From Leptodontidium sp. MPI-SDFR-AT-0119 (lineage: Eukaryota; Ascomycota; Leotiomycetes; Helotiales; Leptodontidiaceae): 64,000 nt of DNA. The position numbers and the translations under genes are program-made. Shown here piece after piece: positions 1-12,700 of this stretch (positions within the stretch are counted from its first letter, which is position 1; each line of letters begins with the position of its first letter). Under the pieces are notes generated by a model. It was not told the origin of the DNA, did no database searches, and saw only the letters and a list, made by a program, of their open reading frames with translations. Location: NCBI GenBank assembly GCA_020726505.1, contig JAHLEZ010000012.1, positions 2,294,001 through 2,358,000 on the forward strand, written 5' to 3'.

Positions 1-3000
1 CAGGCCAGTGAGTGACGGCTGATTGCCTGCACCCTCGCCCTCCAGGACCCTCGGTATGATGCATAATAGACAAAGAAAGAAAAGGGCTTGAAAGGATCAA
101 TAGAGAGGAGGGGCACAGAAACATCACCAAGCAAGCTCATTCCGTACGAAACATAGCGATGACATGATACCATTCCATCAACCCCGCACTCACGAGTCAA
201 TATCCAGCCATATTCTTTGTCCGTTTGCGTTGTAGCGACATCGCAGTATGATGCTGTGTTGTTGAACAACAAAGAACCTCCCTCTGCCTTTCGACGTGGC
301 CGATGAGAAATGAGATGCACCAGCCAACAACCGGAAGCGGGAAAATCTATGAATAGGTAACCTTGAAACAAGCGAGGCTTGGAACTGGCAAGGATCGAAA
401 TAGAAGACAGTGTGGCGGTCAAAATAACACGCGCGCTTATTTAGCCAGCGGCCGAACATGTGCTGCATGTCATCCAATCATTTCGCGATTGTTTGTCAAG
501 CCCGAAACGTGTTGGATTTTGTCTGATTGGCGGTGAGGAGGAAACGAAACTAATTCTAGATTTGCGTCGCGGTTATCTGGACCAGCATTTGAAGTTTGGA
601 TTTGTTGGCAGCTTGACTGTCCAGGATGAGGCGGAATGTTGTGATGTTGGTGGTCGGTCACGTGGGCATGGTATGACGAGGTTGTGCTAGGGTGAGGCTT
701 GCATCTTCTTTGTTTCAGGGCGAGGCGAGCGGAATGTACCAATCCGATGGCACGGGAAGGATCAGGCTGAGCTGGATGAAGTGTCTTCCGGTTGCTGTCC
801 GCTGGGGGTATATCGCCCTGTCCTGCTGAAGAGCCTCGAAATGAGACCTTGGAATTTGGAATCATTTATCGTACTCCAGGTTCGGGCCGCGATTTGGTCT
901 GCATTATATCCTCTTAGGGAAGGAGACTTGGGCATGAACACGTGAGTGTACGATCAAAGCTTCCTCTTTTTCTTTCTTTCTTTGTTTCCCCCCCCCCCCT
1001 TTTTTTTTCCCTCAGATGTGATGCTCGGAGTTCATTTCTTTCTGGCATTCGCTCACCTCCGAATCTAGACGGTCGGCCACAACACACTTCTTTCCATCTA
1101 TACTTGAAGTCCCTTGTAGGATCCGAAGTTTTCATTCCAGTCAGGAACGGGATTCTATTCACTTGATTTAAAAACGCTCCATCTTTGCAGTGAAGCTTAT
1201 TGCCCATAGCATTGCTTGCAAGACCTTCCCGTAACATCCTCTAGGTAGAAGTACAGCACTACACCCAGAATGCAGAGGGGGCGAACACCTGCAACTCCAT
1301 CTTGTGAAAGTACTGGGTGTCTGTTTCCCCAATACTGAGCTTGAGTACGTCAGCACTGAATAGCTTTTTAATTCATCTTTTGCTTTACTATTCTTCATTT
1401 TCCTGTCAGTGATCATCATGTATGTTTTACATCCTTGCAACTGTTGTCAAATACGAATTTTGCTGTCGACACAGAATTCTTGAGAGTTATTCCCTTCGTC
1501 ATTAGAAGTCCAGAAATCCAGAATGCAAACAGGATCAATGCCTAGTGGGCAGAGATATTGGCCGCTCAACTGCACCTTGTCGTTCCCAGAGCTTCGACGA
1601 TGCGATCCCCGCCTTCGAGCATCTTGTTCCGATATGCTTTTGCTCCACGATTTACATCTCTTCTTACGAGTGGTGCAATATATAGTTTGCGGAGCAAGCC
1701 CAAGTTGAGCGAACATGTGATACTCATGATTCACTCATGCTGAAAGCCCAAATCTCGAATCACGAACATGTCTGAAGGGGTAACTGTCTGTCGTTTACTT
1801 AATCAATACTATATTCACGCGATAGAGATCAAAGTGAAAAATAACGCACTGCCTTTGGCATCCCATGGCCTTGAAGCGATGTCCACGGAGTCTTTGGGGC
1901 CAAAAGTGCTTCGGTACCGCTTTTCGAGCTTGGGGATAGCTGATTCGCCCTGTTTCTCAAGTTATTACTTTTAAATCATTCGTTAGTCCACAAGGGTACG
2001 ATAGTGATTGAAATAATTGACAGTACTGAGGGAATTGGCAGTGCCAAATGCATCTCGCGAAAGTGTTCCGAGCAAAAACTGCAGAAAGTTCGGGAGCTCT
2101 AAGTTCCCTTTTGACTCTAGAAGAGTCTATTGTATATTCTTTGAGTTTTTGTGAACGAAGCACTAGCACATATGTGTTATGTGTATTATGATGTGATCTG
2201 ATGTGGTGAGTTATTTTTGCATTTCGCTGTCAGTAAATGCACACCCTTCAAATAGCTGGAGACAAGTGGCGAGAATTGCAGTTCCTAGTCTCAGCGTACT
2301 CTGCTTGATTGAATTCACCTCGTGTATATAGATACAACCAGTTACAATGGGATTTGGGAAATGACGTTGGTGGAAATTGGCTCAAGAGAGTCTGTCGGCA
2401 GTGTCGTTCGCTCATGCGAAACCATCAAAAGATCCTATGCTGAACTCGACATTTCGGATGACACTACGCATCTACTTGCAATTTTATCACGTCACCATCA
2501 CCAAGGCTTACAAGAAAAAGTGTCCACGGAATTTCCAGCCAAACGGGGAGGAAGTAGCAGAAAATTTGAAATAATCCTCAAATGACACTAAGCGATCTCG
2601 ACAGAAATGAAAGTAAACAAATAGGAATTCAATTGAAATGAATCCCGAAAGCTCTTGATACTTGAATAAAGGACGTCCCCTTGGTCAGGAGATCATCTGT
2701 GGAACGATCTGTGGGCTGCTTCAAACATGGAAAGATTCCCCGGAATGGCGGATGGTCTGAAGCTTAATCATCGTAGACGGTCCTCGGCACAGCCCCTTGA
2801 ATTGAGGTAAGCGAGGAGATAAAGAAATCAAGTCGCATTACGTTACCAATTAATGCATTCATATGAGCGAGGCATGATGTCGCCCAGAAGCAAGATTCCC
2901 TGAACTTGAAAAGGAGTCGGTGAGCAAGACAGGGAAATCTGTGGAGACAGGGGACTGGCGAGACTGGATCGAGTCACGTGCCGCGCTAATCCAGCTCGCT

Positions 3001-4081
3001 CAAGCGAGGGCAATCGCTGGCTTGCTGGCAGGAGATGCCCGGGGCCCGAGTAGCAGAGTCAGCCTGAACACATATCGAGCAGTTGACAGACTACCAAATA
3101 CCTCTATCCAAACAGGATAGCAGAACATCAAGAATCAATGCGCTCAGTCTATAATAACATACCAGCTCGTTAAACGAGAACCCCTGAGCTGATGCGAGGA
3201 CCCCTTGCACCGTCAACAGTACAACCTACCACCCCAAAGCGTCAACGATCGTATTTTTTCATTATAGTAATGGCATCTTCGAGTATAGCGGAGTTTTATA
3301 TGACAATAGGATCGCTTCATAGACACATTAAATATGGTGTAATTGACAAGTGCCCCTGAATGTAAATTCGAGGCCGATTTCTCAAAATGTAGCTATCTCT
3401 TTCTGTTTATTTGCAAACCACATGGCAAGTAATGGAAATGATCAAAAATAGACATATGAGTACTCAATCGAGAGAGCTCATCCAGAGCTACAAGAGGTGC
3501 TAGAAATCGGGGGAGATATGCGTTGTTCTTACTTTCGGGCGAGGTTGGAGGTGATTTGGGGAGGGCTTCTTGTGCTGGATTTCTCTCCACCTCACGATTA
3601 AACGAGCGGCATCCCGCCCTCGCCCGCCCCTACTTGTGACCGATGCGGTCAAGCGCAAACCCTTCCCGATGGCCCAAAGTCCAAAACTCTTCCACTTCCT
3701 CTCCCTTCTTCAACCCACCACCCTACGCGTCGTGAACAACCACCAGCACCCAGCATCAATCCCACCATTCAAGGCCAGTAACTGTATGCGCCTTACTCCA
3801 GTCGCTTCGAGGACTACAGACGCGTCGAGAGCCTCCATCTGTAAGTGCTACTTGATATACAACTCCAGGGCAGGCTACGCAATCAAGCCTGGGCACTCTC
3901 TTGCGACTCACTCCCACTCTCGAATCAATCCGCCATTCAAGTTCACCAACTTCCCCACGGTCCAAAAGTTCTACAGAGCGAGATATAAGTTCTGCAGAAG
4001 GGTACATTAAGTCTGACACTCCACTTTACCCCAGGTCCCCCGGGCACGGTCAGCGTTCTTTGAACGCAAGAAGCCGAAAGG
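1..4081. other. Left intergenic region, no recognisable gene
   Basis: I see no coding region that I can support here on either strand; the short open frames have no recognisable domain and no matching splice partners. A pyrimidine tract with 12 C (988-999) followed by 9 T (1000-1008) is present. The last 500 bases or so (from about 3560) are C-rich and contain two partly similar segments near 3755-3780 and 3924-3946; this is probably the promoter and 5' untranslated region of the Itc1-like gene. Confidence 0.5.
988..1008. repeat. Homopolymer C/T tract
   Basis: Twelve C followed directly by nine T, preceded by a TTTC-rich stretch (967-987). It is a low-complexity tract, prone to length error in sequencing and to slippage. 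Confidence 0.9.
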
Positions 4082-7000
4082 ATGGTAGGAATTCTTCCCT
4101 TCCGGCTCCCCCAAAAATATATGCTAATAACTACAGGTTCTCTTCAAGCGAAAACCCGTTCAATACATGTCCCCGCCGCCGGTTGAGAGTGATGATACCG
4201 AGGTAGGAATACTTGTTATGGGAAGCGGCGCAAGTGCTGATATGGGATACAGGTGTGGATGATCAACCAGACAAGAGAGATTTTTACGGACTATGAGCAA
4301 TATCTGGCAAGGTATGTCTCCAGGCGCTTCAGTTAGTTGTGACCTAGCTGACATTACCCCAGAATCGACTTTTACAAGCAGGTTAGCAACACAGCACTCC
4401 AGACGCGTCGCAGACACCCTCTAACATACCACAGCGTCGATTCATATGTCAAATTACTGGCCACTCTGGACTATCGTTTTTCGAGGCTTTGAAGAGTGAG
4501 GTAAGGAAATTTCCAAGAGTTTATGCGTCCAGGCGCAACTAACGTCCTACAGCTAGCAGGTGCACAAGAAGTTGAAGAGGCTTTTCCAGAAGCTCTTAAA
4601 GATCCAATTCTGCGACGAGTCCAGTTCCAAACTATTTCTCGAATCGATACACTTGTCGACCTCATTTATGACGAGTTCCGTTCCGATTACTACCCAGGCG
4701 AGGCTGTTACTGTACATGTGGTGACGGGCGAGCGACTCACAGGAATTGTTAGAGACAAGACACGTTTTGGGCCGAAGCAACTCCCGGATGGTACTGTCAA
4801 CCCGCCTTTCTCGAGATACTTCGTCAGCCTCGACAATCGCCCGCTTGAGGAGGCTGTCGTGGATGATGCGCATATTACCCGGGATCGCAAGATCTTCACA
4901 AAGCAAGTTCTAAGGTCCTTCATCAAGAAGACTGTTACCAGGGAAGCATGGACCGGTGCCCCATGGTTGGTCAAGCCAGAGGTTGCAGTGATTTACCACA
5001 TCGACACTCGAGTACCGCCACATCTTCGCTATGAGAGCAAGGCTGCGGAACGAAAACAAAAGCAGGCCCAACAAAAGCATGCTCCAGACTACGATGGAAT
5101 GGTCGGAAGCTTCCAAGGAAATGGACCAAGACTTCCAGAGCTGAAACCTGCCCCGAAGAGCCACAAGAGCAAGCAGCAGCAAGGTCAGCAGCTGGCTAAG
5201 AGTAAGCAGCAAACGTTCTTGAATTATGCTCCAATTCCAAATCCTCAGAACCCTCTCCCATATTATCCTCCACCTCCCTACGTATCTCACACTTTCCAAG
5301 CTGTTGGCCCGCCACATCATCCAGGTCCTCATCAGCACCAATTCCACAACCAGGCATTCACATTTCAACAACTTGCTTCACTACCGCCCGCTCCTCCGCC
5401 GCCTCCACCAATCAAGTATCCAATTGAGGATTTGCAAGTCATTCTCCGACACAATCCACCAATGAAGCCAGCACTCAAGTACTTCTCGCAAGATACTCCA
5501 CTGGATGACGGGACGACCAAAGGCGAAGGAAATGGCATTCTCATGAAATCCGTTGGACCTCTTCTGGAGACTTGGGATACTTTGAATGTCTACTGTGAAG
5601 TATTCCAGCTGGACTCCTTTACTTTTGACGATTTCGTCGAGGCGATGCAGTTTACTTCGGAGGATGTCGATTGCGAGTTGTTCGTCGAGGTTCACTGTGC
5701 AGCTCTGAAGATTCTTGTCAGCTCGGAGGCCGATGGGGGAAAAGTTCATGTTCAGTTACCGGATATGGATGAAGATAGTGAAGACGAGGAGTCTGATGAC
5801 GAAGCCAGTGCCCCTCCAACCCCAACCCCGGAACCGGAACCCAAGCCCACGGGACGAGCCACCAGGAGCAGTTTGGCAAAGGCAGAGGCAGAAGCATTGA
5901 AAGCAGAACCCGAACCAGTAAAGGAACCAACGCCTGAGCCCAAATTCACTCACCGAGCAGCTGAGATGCAACTGGAGGTTGGCTGGATGGACCGTCTGAG
6001 GAAGCGTGACTTCAAGAATGGCGGATGGCAATTTATTATGGTCGGCCTATTACATCAACTCTCGAAAAACCCCCGCCACTTGGAAAGTTGCGAGACATTG
6101 TTGAAGGAACTCGCGCCTCTCGATATGGATCCAACCCCGGAAACTACTCGTCAGCAGTACGCCAAGCTCGATGTCAACCTTCGAATCCAGGCTCTCCAAA
6201 TTGTTTGCATGCTTACGGCTGAAACAAAGGCTATTCGAGCATACATGGAGGAATGTGCCGAGGAGATGACTGGTTACCGAAAAGAGAAGATCAATCACCA
6301 GAGGAGAAAGAAGGAACTGTAAGTTGTCACGTGATCTGTGTCAAATCTGTCTCTAAAAGTGAACAGGGCCGAGGAACTTCGTTTATTGAACGAGGAGCGA
6401 AAGATTCTTCTTCCAGCCAACATGCCGCCATCTCCCGCCCCGGAGAATGCCCAAGTAAATGGCGACGTTAGCATGGCCGATGCTCCACCCGTCGAAGAGG
6501 TTCATGACTCAGTTGATGAGGACATTATGGATGCCGATGATGACCCTAAATCGGGCCGCTCTTTACGTCGTGGTCTTGACCGAGCTGCAGAGAGAAAGCG
6601 CAAGCGTGAAGCCGAGCAAGAAAAGAAAGAAAAGGCCGAAGCCGAGGCGAAGATTCCGAAGCAGTCAAAACAATTCACCAAACTTCTGAAGGATATTCAG
6701 AAGAAGGAGGACCTGATCAAGGAAGAGGAAGAAGAAATCGCCATTCTGGACAACGACCTTCGGGAGAACAACTGCCCCAGAACTCTTGTTCTTGGGAAGG
6801 ATAGATTCTGGAATCGCTACTACTGGTTTGAGCGCAACGGTATGCCATATACGGGTATGCCAGACAGCTCAACCGCTAATGCTGGATATGCCAACGGCCG
6901 CATTTGGGTTCAAGGACCGGATGAGATTGAGCGAGAAGGTTTTATTGATATGAAGCCAGAGTGGCAAAACGAGTACAGGGCGAAGTTTAACATGACAGTT

Positions 7001-7489
7001 CCAGAGCGGAAGAAGCTCGAGGATGGCCCAACTCCTGTCTTCAACGCTCACCAATGGGGATACTATGACCAACCCGAAGAAGTCGATGCGTTGATTAAAT
7101 GGTTGGATGTTCGTGGAAAGAACGAGATAAAGTTCAGCAAGGAGATCAAGCTGTACCGAGATAGGATCGTCAACAACATGAAGAAGCGCAACGAATATCT
7201 CAACCCTACTGAAGAAAAGTTGGTTGATTCGGGATCAAAACGCATGTCAACACGCAAGAAGGATCAACATGTCGATATCACTGCTCACAGATGCCTCGCA
7301 TGGCACAACGGGACAGCAATCGATAAGATTGGCCATTTGCACTCAGAGCAACCTCGCGCACGCAAGCCCGCAAAGAAGGCTGCACCTCCGCCACCGCCCG
7401 TCGTCGAAGAGGAACGCCAAACTCGAAGCGAAGCTAGAGGCAAGAAGGAAAAGGGCACTGGTCGTCAAGGCACTCGCTACAACTTCTAG
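4082..7489 (+). CDS. ITC1: Itc1-like ISWI chromatin-remodelling complex subunit (WAC/DDT/WHIM)
   Basis: Model: join(4082..4084, 4137..4202, 4253..4311, 4363..4381, 4435..4500, 4553..6318, 6367..7489), 1033 aa. The N-terminus reads MVLFKRKPVQYMSPP and continues into the WAC domain (W-x-I...FTDYEQYLARIDFYKQRRF...ITGHSGLSFFEAL), known to contact DNA in Acf1/Itc1 proteins. A DDT domain lies near residues 400-465, a WHIM1-like block (WMDRLRKRDFKNGGWQF) near 550, and a WHIM2/3-like block (GKDRFWNRYYWFERNG) near 800; the last two are known to bind the ISWI ATPase. Acidic, Pro-rich and Lys/Glu-rich coiled linkers separate them. The expected role is the non-catalytic partner of the ISW2-type ATPase that spaces nucleosomes in the nucleus. 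The first coding exon is only the ATG, and exon 4 is 19 nt; the start is supported by the family's conserved MVLFKRKP beginning. Phases agree at all six junctions. Confidence 0.93.
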
Positions 7490-9725
7490 GCGAGAAATTG
7501 GAAACACTTTTTAACTACCATTGGGAGGAGTTTTGTTAGAATATTGAGAGTGGACGGGCTCATTCAGCATGGAGTATGGATGGGTTGGCGTTGCGTTACG
7601 TTTGTTTTCGATACGAAAAAAATGGTTGGTAGGAGGGGGTGCATGGGTTTAAACGCTGTGTTTTAGATAGCACGGTTTTATGGTCTGGCTTCCATGGGTT
7701 CATTTGTGTGGCCTGGATGGATGGGAGGCTGGATGGCATGGAATTGTTGCATGTGCATACTCAAGGTGTTGTTTAGCGTAGAGTTAAAAGAAATATCCAA
7801 TGTTTTAAACAAATCCCATGGCTTTTCTAGTTCGTGAGGTGAGCTAGCTGGGTCAGGTGGAAGCGTAGATGAGCAGAGGGAGTCAGACAGTGGAATGAAA
7901 AGGCAAGGATATATACGGAGCCACTCCTTCCTAGACTGAAAGGCTGTGTCATGGAATATCATATTAGACAAGCAAATTTACGAGCGAGTGCGAGTGTGCG
8001 AGTTGATGAATAGATCGGAGTTTCGAAGCGCTCTCTTGTCTCTTGCGCTACCTTCCTCTGCCTGACTCCAGCTTTGCTAACCACAGACAATCTTCTTGCA
8101 AATTCTCTACGAGACTAGGATGAGTCAAAGCGGCACGGGACACCAAGCTGGCAAGTAGGAGGAGTATGATACAACACGCAACCCACGATGTTTTGCACAC
8201 ACACTGTGTCTCTACGATAGCTGCAGCGTAAGACATGAGGAGAAGATTCCCTGAGGGTGGAATGGATTTATATTCTTTTCTTGTTGGGTACTGGAGGGTG
8301 AATGGACAGCAAACTGCTAGATGGGGTGGGGAGAATTTACAAACGAAAGAAGAACAGGACAGATTGAATGAACCTCAATACTAAATCTTGATCTGAATTC
8401 TTCTATGATGATGTTGTGGTGATGAAACAATATAATAATAAAGTCGCGCGACCGGCTCACGAAGACTCCAGAGGAAGAAGAACGATTCAAACGGTGCTAG
8501 CATGGGAATGACAGAAACTGGAGAACATGGTGCATTGGCCTTCGTTCCGTTCGTATGACAATTACCTCCCAGCATATCCTCGTTCGTTGAGGCAGTTCTA
8601 TTCGCCTTTGAACCTGTGTTTGGAGGGTAGTTGTGGGAATGGAAGGGAGATGTGGGGAGGTTGACAGGGAGATGTGGGGAGGTTGGCAGCGGTAGTGCGC
8701 TTGACAGTCACCTCGATCGGACGAGGAAGTTTAGGTAGAGGGAGTGCTTGTGTTCTATGTGCTGTACGGAATACAGAATCTCGTTTGTTCAAGCAATTTC
8801 ATTTGTTGTATAGACTCAGACTCCACCAATTGCGTCCGCAACCATTTCTTAATAACTAACATCATGTCTTTATTCTGCCAAGTTCGTTCATGAAGGACCC
8901 GGTTTATATATCAAATGTCAGTTCCTATCAACGAGAGGAAGTTCCAAGGTTCCTCATTGATTCTTTTCCGCGCAAATATCAATCACTTCAGCCGATGAAT
9001 CGATAAAAGTCATTAAATTTTACATGAGCAGCGTCTTCTGAACAAATTGATGGAGGGAATTGAAAGTGTGCTAGAAAAGGTATACACATACATCTCGAGC
9101 ACAAGCTTATCTGAACTGTGTATAGAAGTGGAGGATTGAAGCTCCGGAACGGCCTCTGTTTAATTTTGCCATTCAGCAATTACAAAGTAATGATCATCTG
9201 TAGAATATGACAAAAGTTATGAAGCTAAACTTAGAAGTTTAATGCCCCTGTCTTTCAGGAGAAGACTGTTGGGACGTACTAGGCTGGTTCTTGGTGTACC
9301 AGTGAATTGATGGCAGCAGATGAATCGATGGCAAGGAGGTGTTGACAACAACATCTTGCCATTTCCGAATGGTCAACGGGCTTCCTTGTAGCTAGTGCAG
9401 GAACAGCGCTCATTTTCGACAATTGCAGAATCTCCGGGCCTATGCTAACAAGAGCGAAGTATAACTTACTAGTGAAAACTGTAGACAGTCTGTCTCGTGT
9501 GCTTGCAAAGACGATGTCTGCGCTTCCCACTTGACAAGTTTCTTAGAGACAACTCGACCATATTTAAATAAAGGCATTCCCTTGGTGGTGAATTTATGGC
9601 AGGTGCACGCTGGTGGGACAGTTCATTATATACATTCTCCTTCAATTGCCCAAGCTGACCCAGTTGGTCCAAAGGTGTTGAAGACAGTTGAGTTCGTCAA
9701 AGATGACTCTTCAACTCCAATATGA
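7490..9725. other. Intergenic region between convergent Itc1-like and copper-protein genes
   Basis: This holds the 3' regions of two convergent genes. I recognise no gene. A 62-codon frame on the minus strand (8048-8236) has one hydrophobic stretch but no family signature. A 22-bp direct repeat lies at 8645-8688. Confidence 0.5.
8645..8688. repeat. Tandem duplication of a 22-bp unit
   Basis: Two head-to-tail copies of a 22-bp G-rich unit starting gggagatgtggggagg, differing at one position. It is non-coding and of unknown role. Confidence 0.85.
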
Positions 9726-10724
9726 TTAGAGTCCTAAAGCACCTAAAGCCAAAACACCCAACGGAAAACCAACTCCCAGTCCCTCCGCCATCCCAGAAAC
9801 CAAATTTCCGTTGCCATTCGTCTGCGGACAAGCCGTCTGCGTGGGACAAGGCGCACAAGTGGCAGATCCAGTTGGAAATAACTGCGCGCGAGTACTGGTT
9901 TCCGTTGTGGCTGCTGGTTCTGGGGTAGAGCCCCAGGCCGACGAAATGTTTGCAGAACCAGAGCCTACTGGTGTAGAGATGAGGAGGTTGAAGCTGATAT
10001 CGCTGCTGTTGAAGCAGTTGGAAGCATTGACTTCGGGTGCGTCTTCCGGTTCGGAGAATATTATGTCGACGCACTGTCTCAACGTCAATGCCAGCTTTCT
10101 TAATTCCTACAAAAACAATCTTTGAAAGAGAACGGGTCGGAGGATTAAGGAGAGAAACTCACATTGTATAAAGCACCCCCATGTCTCGCCGTCTCAACCA
10201 CTTGAATAGTGGCCAGATCCCCCACCTTGATATTGACATTCGTCGGTAGTGGAACTTGTGGTAAGCAGAATGTGCCTGGATATGGGTTCTGCGAGGGTCC
10301 CACGATTTCAAATCTGGACACCATAGGGAACGACATGTTTGGTGGTCCACCTCCTGGTCCATCGGTCCCAAGTCCAAGGTTAATGTAGATGAGTGCCGTT
10401 GCGTGACCTGTAAACCATCCTGGCTGAACTGCAATTGCACCACCTGTTACGGGCCAGTTGGTGCGGTTTTTGGTTGGAGGGATACCACCGCCTGGTAAGG
10501 TCAGAGTTGCGAAGGAAGTAGTAAATAAATAATCTTGGCCTGTTTATTTTTCAAAGGAGGGGAAACAAGCACTCACAGGGATAACTCCACTGCATCCCGA
10601 ACGGAAACTCTTCTGTTATCGCCAAATTATCACCCCTCCATCCTGGATAGGTAATCACAGTATGTGTGTTCACAATCCCCACAGCCGCTGCTCCTAGAAA
10701 CAAATTCCAAGTGCCGATAAACAT
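9726..10724 (-). CDS. BIM1/X325 (LPMO-like) copper-binding protein, GPI-anchored
   Basis: Model: complement(join(9726..10073, 10163..10491, 10577..10724)), 274 aa. The product starts with a hydrophobic signal (residues 1-20, ending GIVNT) and the mature chain would begin HTVITYPGWRGDN. An N-terminal His followed by this motif is the hallmark of the X325/BIM1 family, which has an LPMO-like fold, binds copper through the N-terminal His, and is linked to copper acquisition rather than polysaccharide oxidation. Further family motifs are FPFGMQWSYPCGG, NWPVTGGAI, and GALYNCVDIIF spanning the second splice junction. The C-terminus is Thr/Ser/Cys-rich and ends in a hydrophobic tail (last 15 residues, Gly/Leu/Val), as in GPI-anchored proteins. 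The mature protein should sit on the outer plasma membrane or cell wall. The first junction splits the Cys codon of YPCGG (T|GC), which supports that splice choice. Confidence 0.92.
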
Positions 10725-10727
10725 CGT

Positions 10728-10871
10728 CTAAAATGGACTGTCAGTGGGACCAACGGATTCATTACCAACAGTTTGAAAATCGGGGAAATATTTCCTGGGG
10801 AAATGAAACAAAAGTAGAGCGAGGATAGTGCCTAAAAATTGCACAGCCACTTTTGAAAGTGTAAGCTTCAT
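10728..10871 (-). other. In-frame upstream ORF of the copper-protein gene
   Basis: A 47-codon ORF (MKLTLSKVAVQFLGTILALL...) lies directly upstream of the BIM1-like start. It ends in TAG three bases before the main ATG and shares its frame (TAG ACG ATG). Its first 22 residues resemble a signal anchor. Whether it lies in the transcript is not known; if so it would be a translated leader or a reinitiation control. I see no obvious intron that would remove the stop. Confidence 0.4.
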
Positions 10872-11009
10872 TTCGTTCCTGCAGGTAAGCGGCGCAGGCA
10901 CTGAATTATGTTCAACCTACCCAAGAATAAGGAAATATTAGTACTCTACGGGAGTTCTTCGGACCTCGAAGTAATTTTATCTGCCAAAGCCATGTACGTT
11001 GGAAACACA

Positions 11010-11017
11010 TATATATA
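11010..11017 (-). promoter_or_regulatory. TATA-like element upstream of the copper-protein gene
   Basis: A TATATATA run about 140 bp upstream of the uORF ATG and about 290 bp upstream of the main ATG, in a plausible core-promoter position. It is supported by sequence only. Confidence 0.3.
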
Positions 11018-12700
11018 GATATTGCCGGGACGACGATGGTTCAGACCCAAAGAGAAAAGAACAAGCTACAGCACCGCCACCTATGATTCACGTAAGGTGA
11101 GTGCAGGAGTTTTCGGGTTGTACTAGGAATTTATTTCCACATGACTTATAGTTATAAGATCTAATATCCGGGAGATAAGAGAAGTGAAATGAGTTCCAAA
11201 CTTGTGCCAAACTACTGAACGAGACCTGTGTAACCACCTGGAAATTGACGGCGACAAGTCAAGAGACAGCAATCGTGCTATCTAATCCGCAGCCAAAATA
11301 GGGATATATTTCAAGTTGAAATAAAGGTGTTCTTTTTAACTTTGTTAGAGATTTTTCTTTCACTACACAATTATGGTCAACTGGACTGGTCTCCTGAACT
11401 GCTTCTCCACCTTGTTCGTGATTGTCACAACTCTTCAAGAGAAAGGAAAGAACTGGTATATATACCTCGAAGATCTCACATGACACTTCATTTCTGAGTC
11501 AGAATTGCATATCTCCCTAGACCTGCTCAGATTTTCTGCGGGAAAGGACTCCCACCAACAGTCCTTTTCCACTTGGATTGCGGAAGGGGAAGAAGTTCTT
11601 TGTATATAAAGGGATGAAGTGATAGGGAATCGACGATCAGTCCTGGACACTGGCAATACACCCAAGAATTCAATTCCGGAGTGAAAAAAGCTCATGAATA
11701 CCGAAATCCAATGTCCTGGCTTGGGGCAGACATGTTCCTCCAACTCGTAACCTTGATTTACTCTGAGGCTATATTTTCTACTTGCAACCAGTGCTAGTCC
11801 ACAATAAGTAAGCAGTAACTATTTTAATCGACAACGAATATCAGATTGACAGTATTTGCAAACCTAAGATCGCATTCTTAATTTCAGAACAAAGCTTCGG
11901 GTAGATGGTTCGAAAACCACAACCTACCTAACGGGCCCAATGAGCTTCAAATATTGCTTCGACGATTATCAAGCTGGTACCTATTGACCAGCTTCAATAC
12001 TTGTAGCGCTGCTGTCAATGGTCTTTCCTCTCGTCTTACAGGTACACTCGAAGTGAGCTGCCGGGTATTTATACAAACCGTCTCAGTAAAGCTCAACCAC
12101 ACCCGCAGAGTGAATGAGACGAGCTTTTCGACTAACGAGATGCTTCCTGATTGAAGAGCTTCCTGGCGGCATAGTCCTAACCCACCCCGATATAATCTTC
12201 TTGGCTCAAGAACAAGCTCTTCGGTTGTCCTTTGGTCCAACCTGGGCCAATAACTCATGTGCTCTGGATTCTGTGCTACTCATACTCCTGCTTTCGAGCG
12301 CTAAGTTTATTGCCAGAGTCCAATCGGACAGAAAACCGAGGAATGGAGGAATTTTAAGACGGTGGAATTTTTATCCTTCACAAGGGTGTGGGAAAGAGAA
12401 AGGGGTGGAAAGGTAGGTAGATGTGAAACGACAGTAGAATTGAAAATGACAGCACTCGCAGGAGACATTGACTTGGCAGAGAAGTGCAGTAAACACAACG
12501 TTCAAAAGTCGTTGGATAATTGCTTCTTCGAGCAGCTAAAATAATATCCCGTAGAAGTTCAGTGTTGCAACACGCTACATGTCGCTGGTCTGGGCGATCT
12601 CGTTGTTGTGGTTATGCGACATGTTTGTACCACAAATTCGTAGAAAGACGTATATATATATAGGGGGGAAAAGGACACCTCCCCAGCTCCCAAAACAACC

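Larger units (their letters stand above)
10725..12700. other. Intergenic region, AT-rich, no gene seen
   Basis: This is the upstream region of the copper-protein gene and the downstream region of the D-amino-acid oxidase gene. Apart from the uORF and a TATA-like element it holds nothing I can name. A TATATATATATA run is at about 12650-12661. Confidence 0.5.

Noticed and set aside
3570..4010. 146-codon + strand frame just upstream of the Itc1-like gene
   Set aside because: Pro/His/Ser-rich composition without domain; it overlaps the probable 5' leader, and the conserved Itc1 start lies downstream.
8048..8236. 62-codon minus-strand frame with one hydrophobic stretch
   Set aside because: No family motif and no clear splice partners; chance cannot be excluded.
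11895..11935. tRNA-like T-arm pattern (GGTTCGAAAACC)
   Set aside because: No matching acceptor stem, D-arm or anticodon arm upstream, so not a tRNA.
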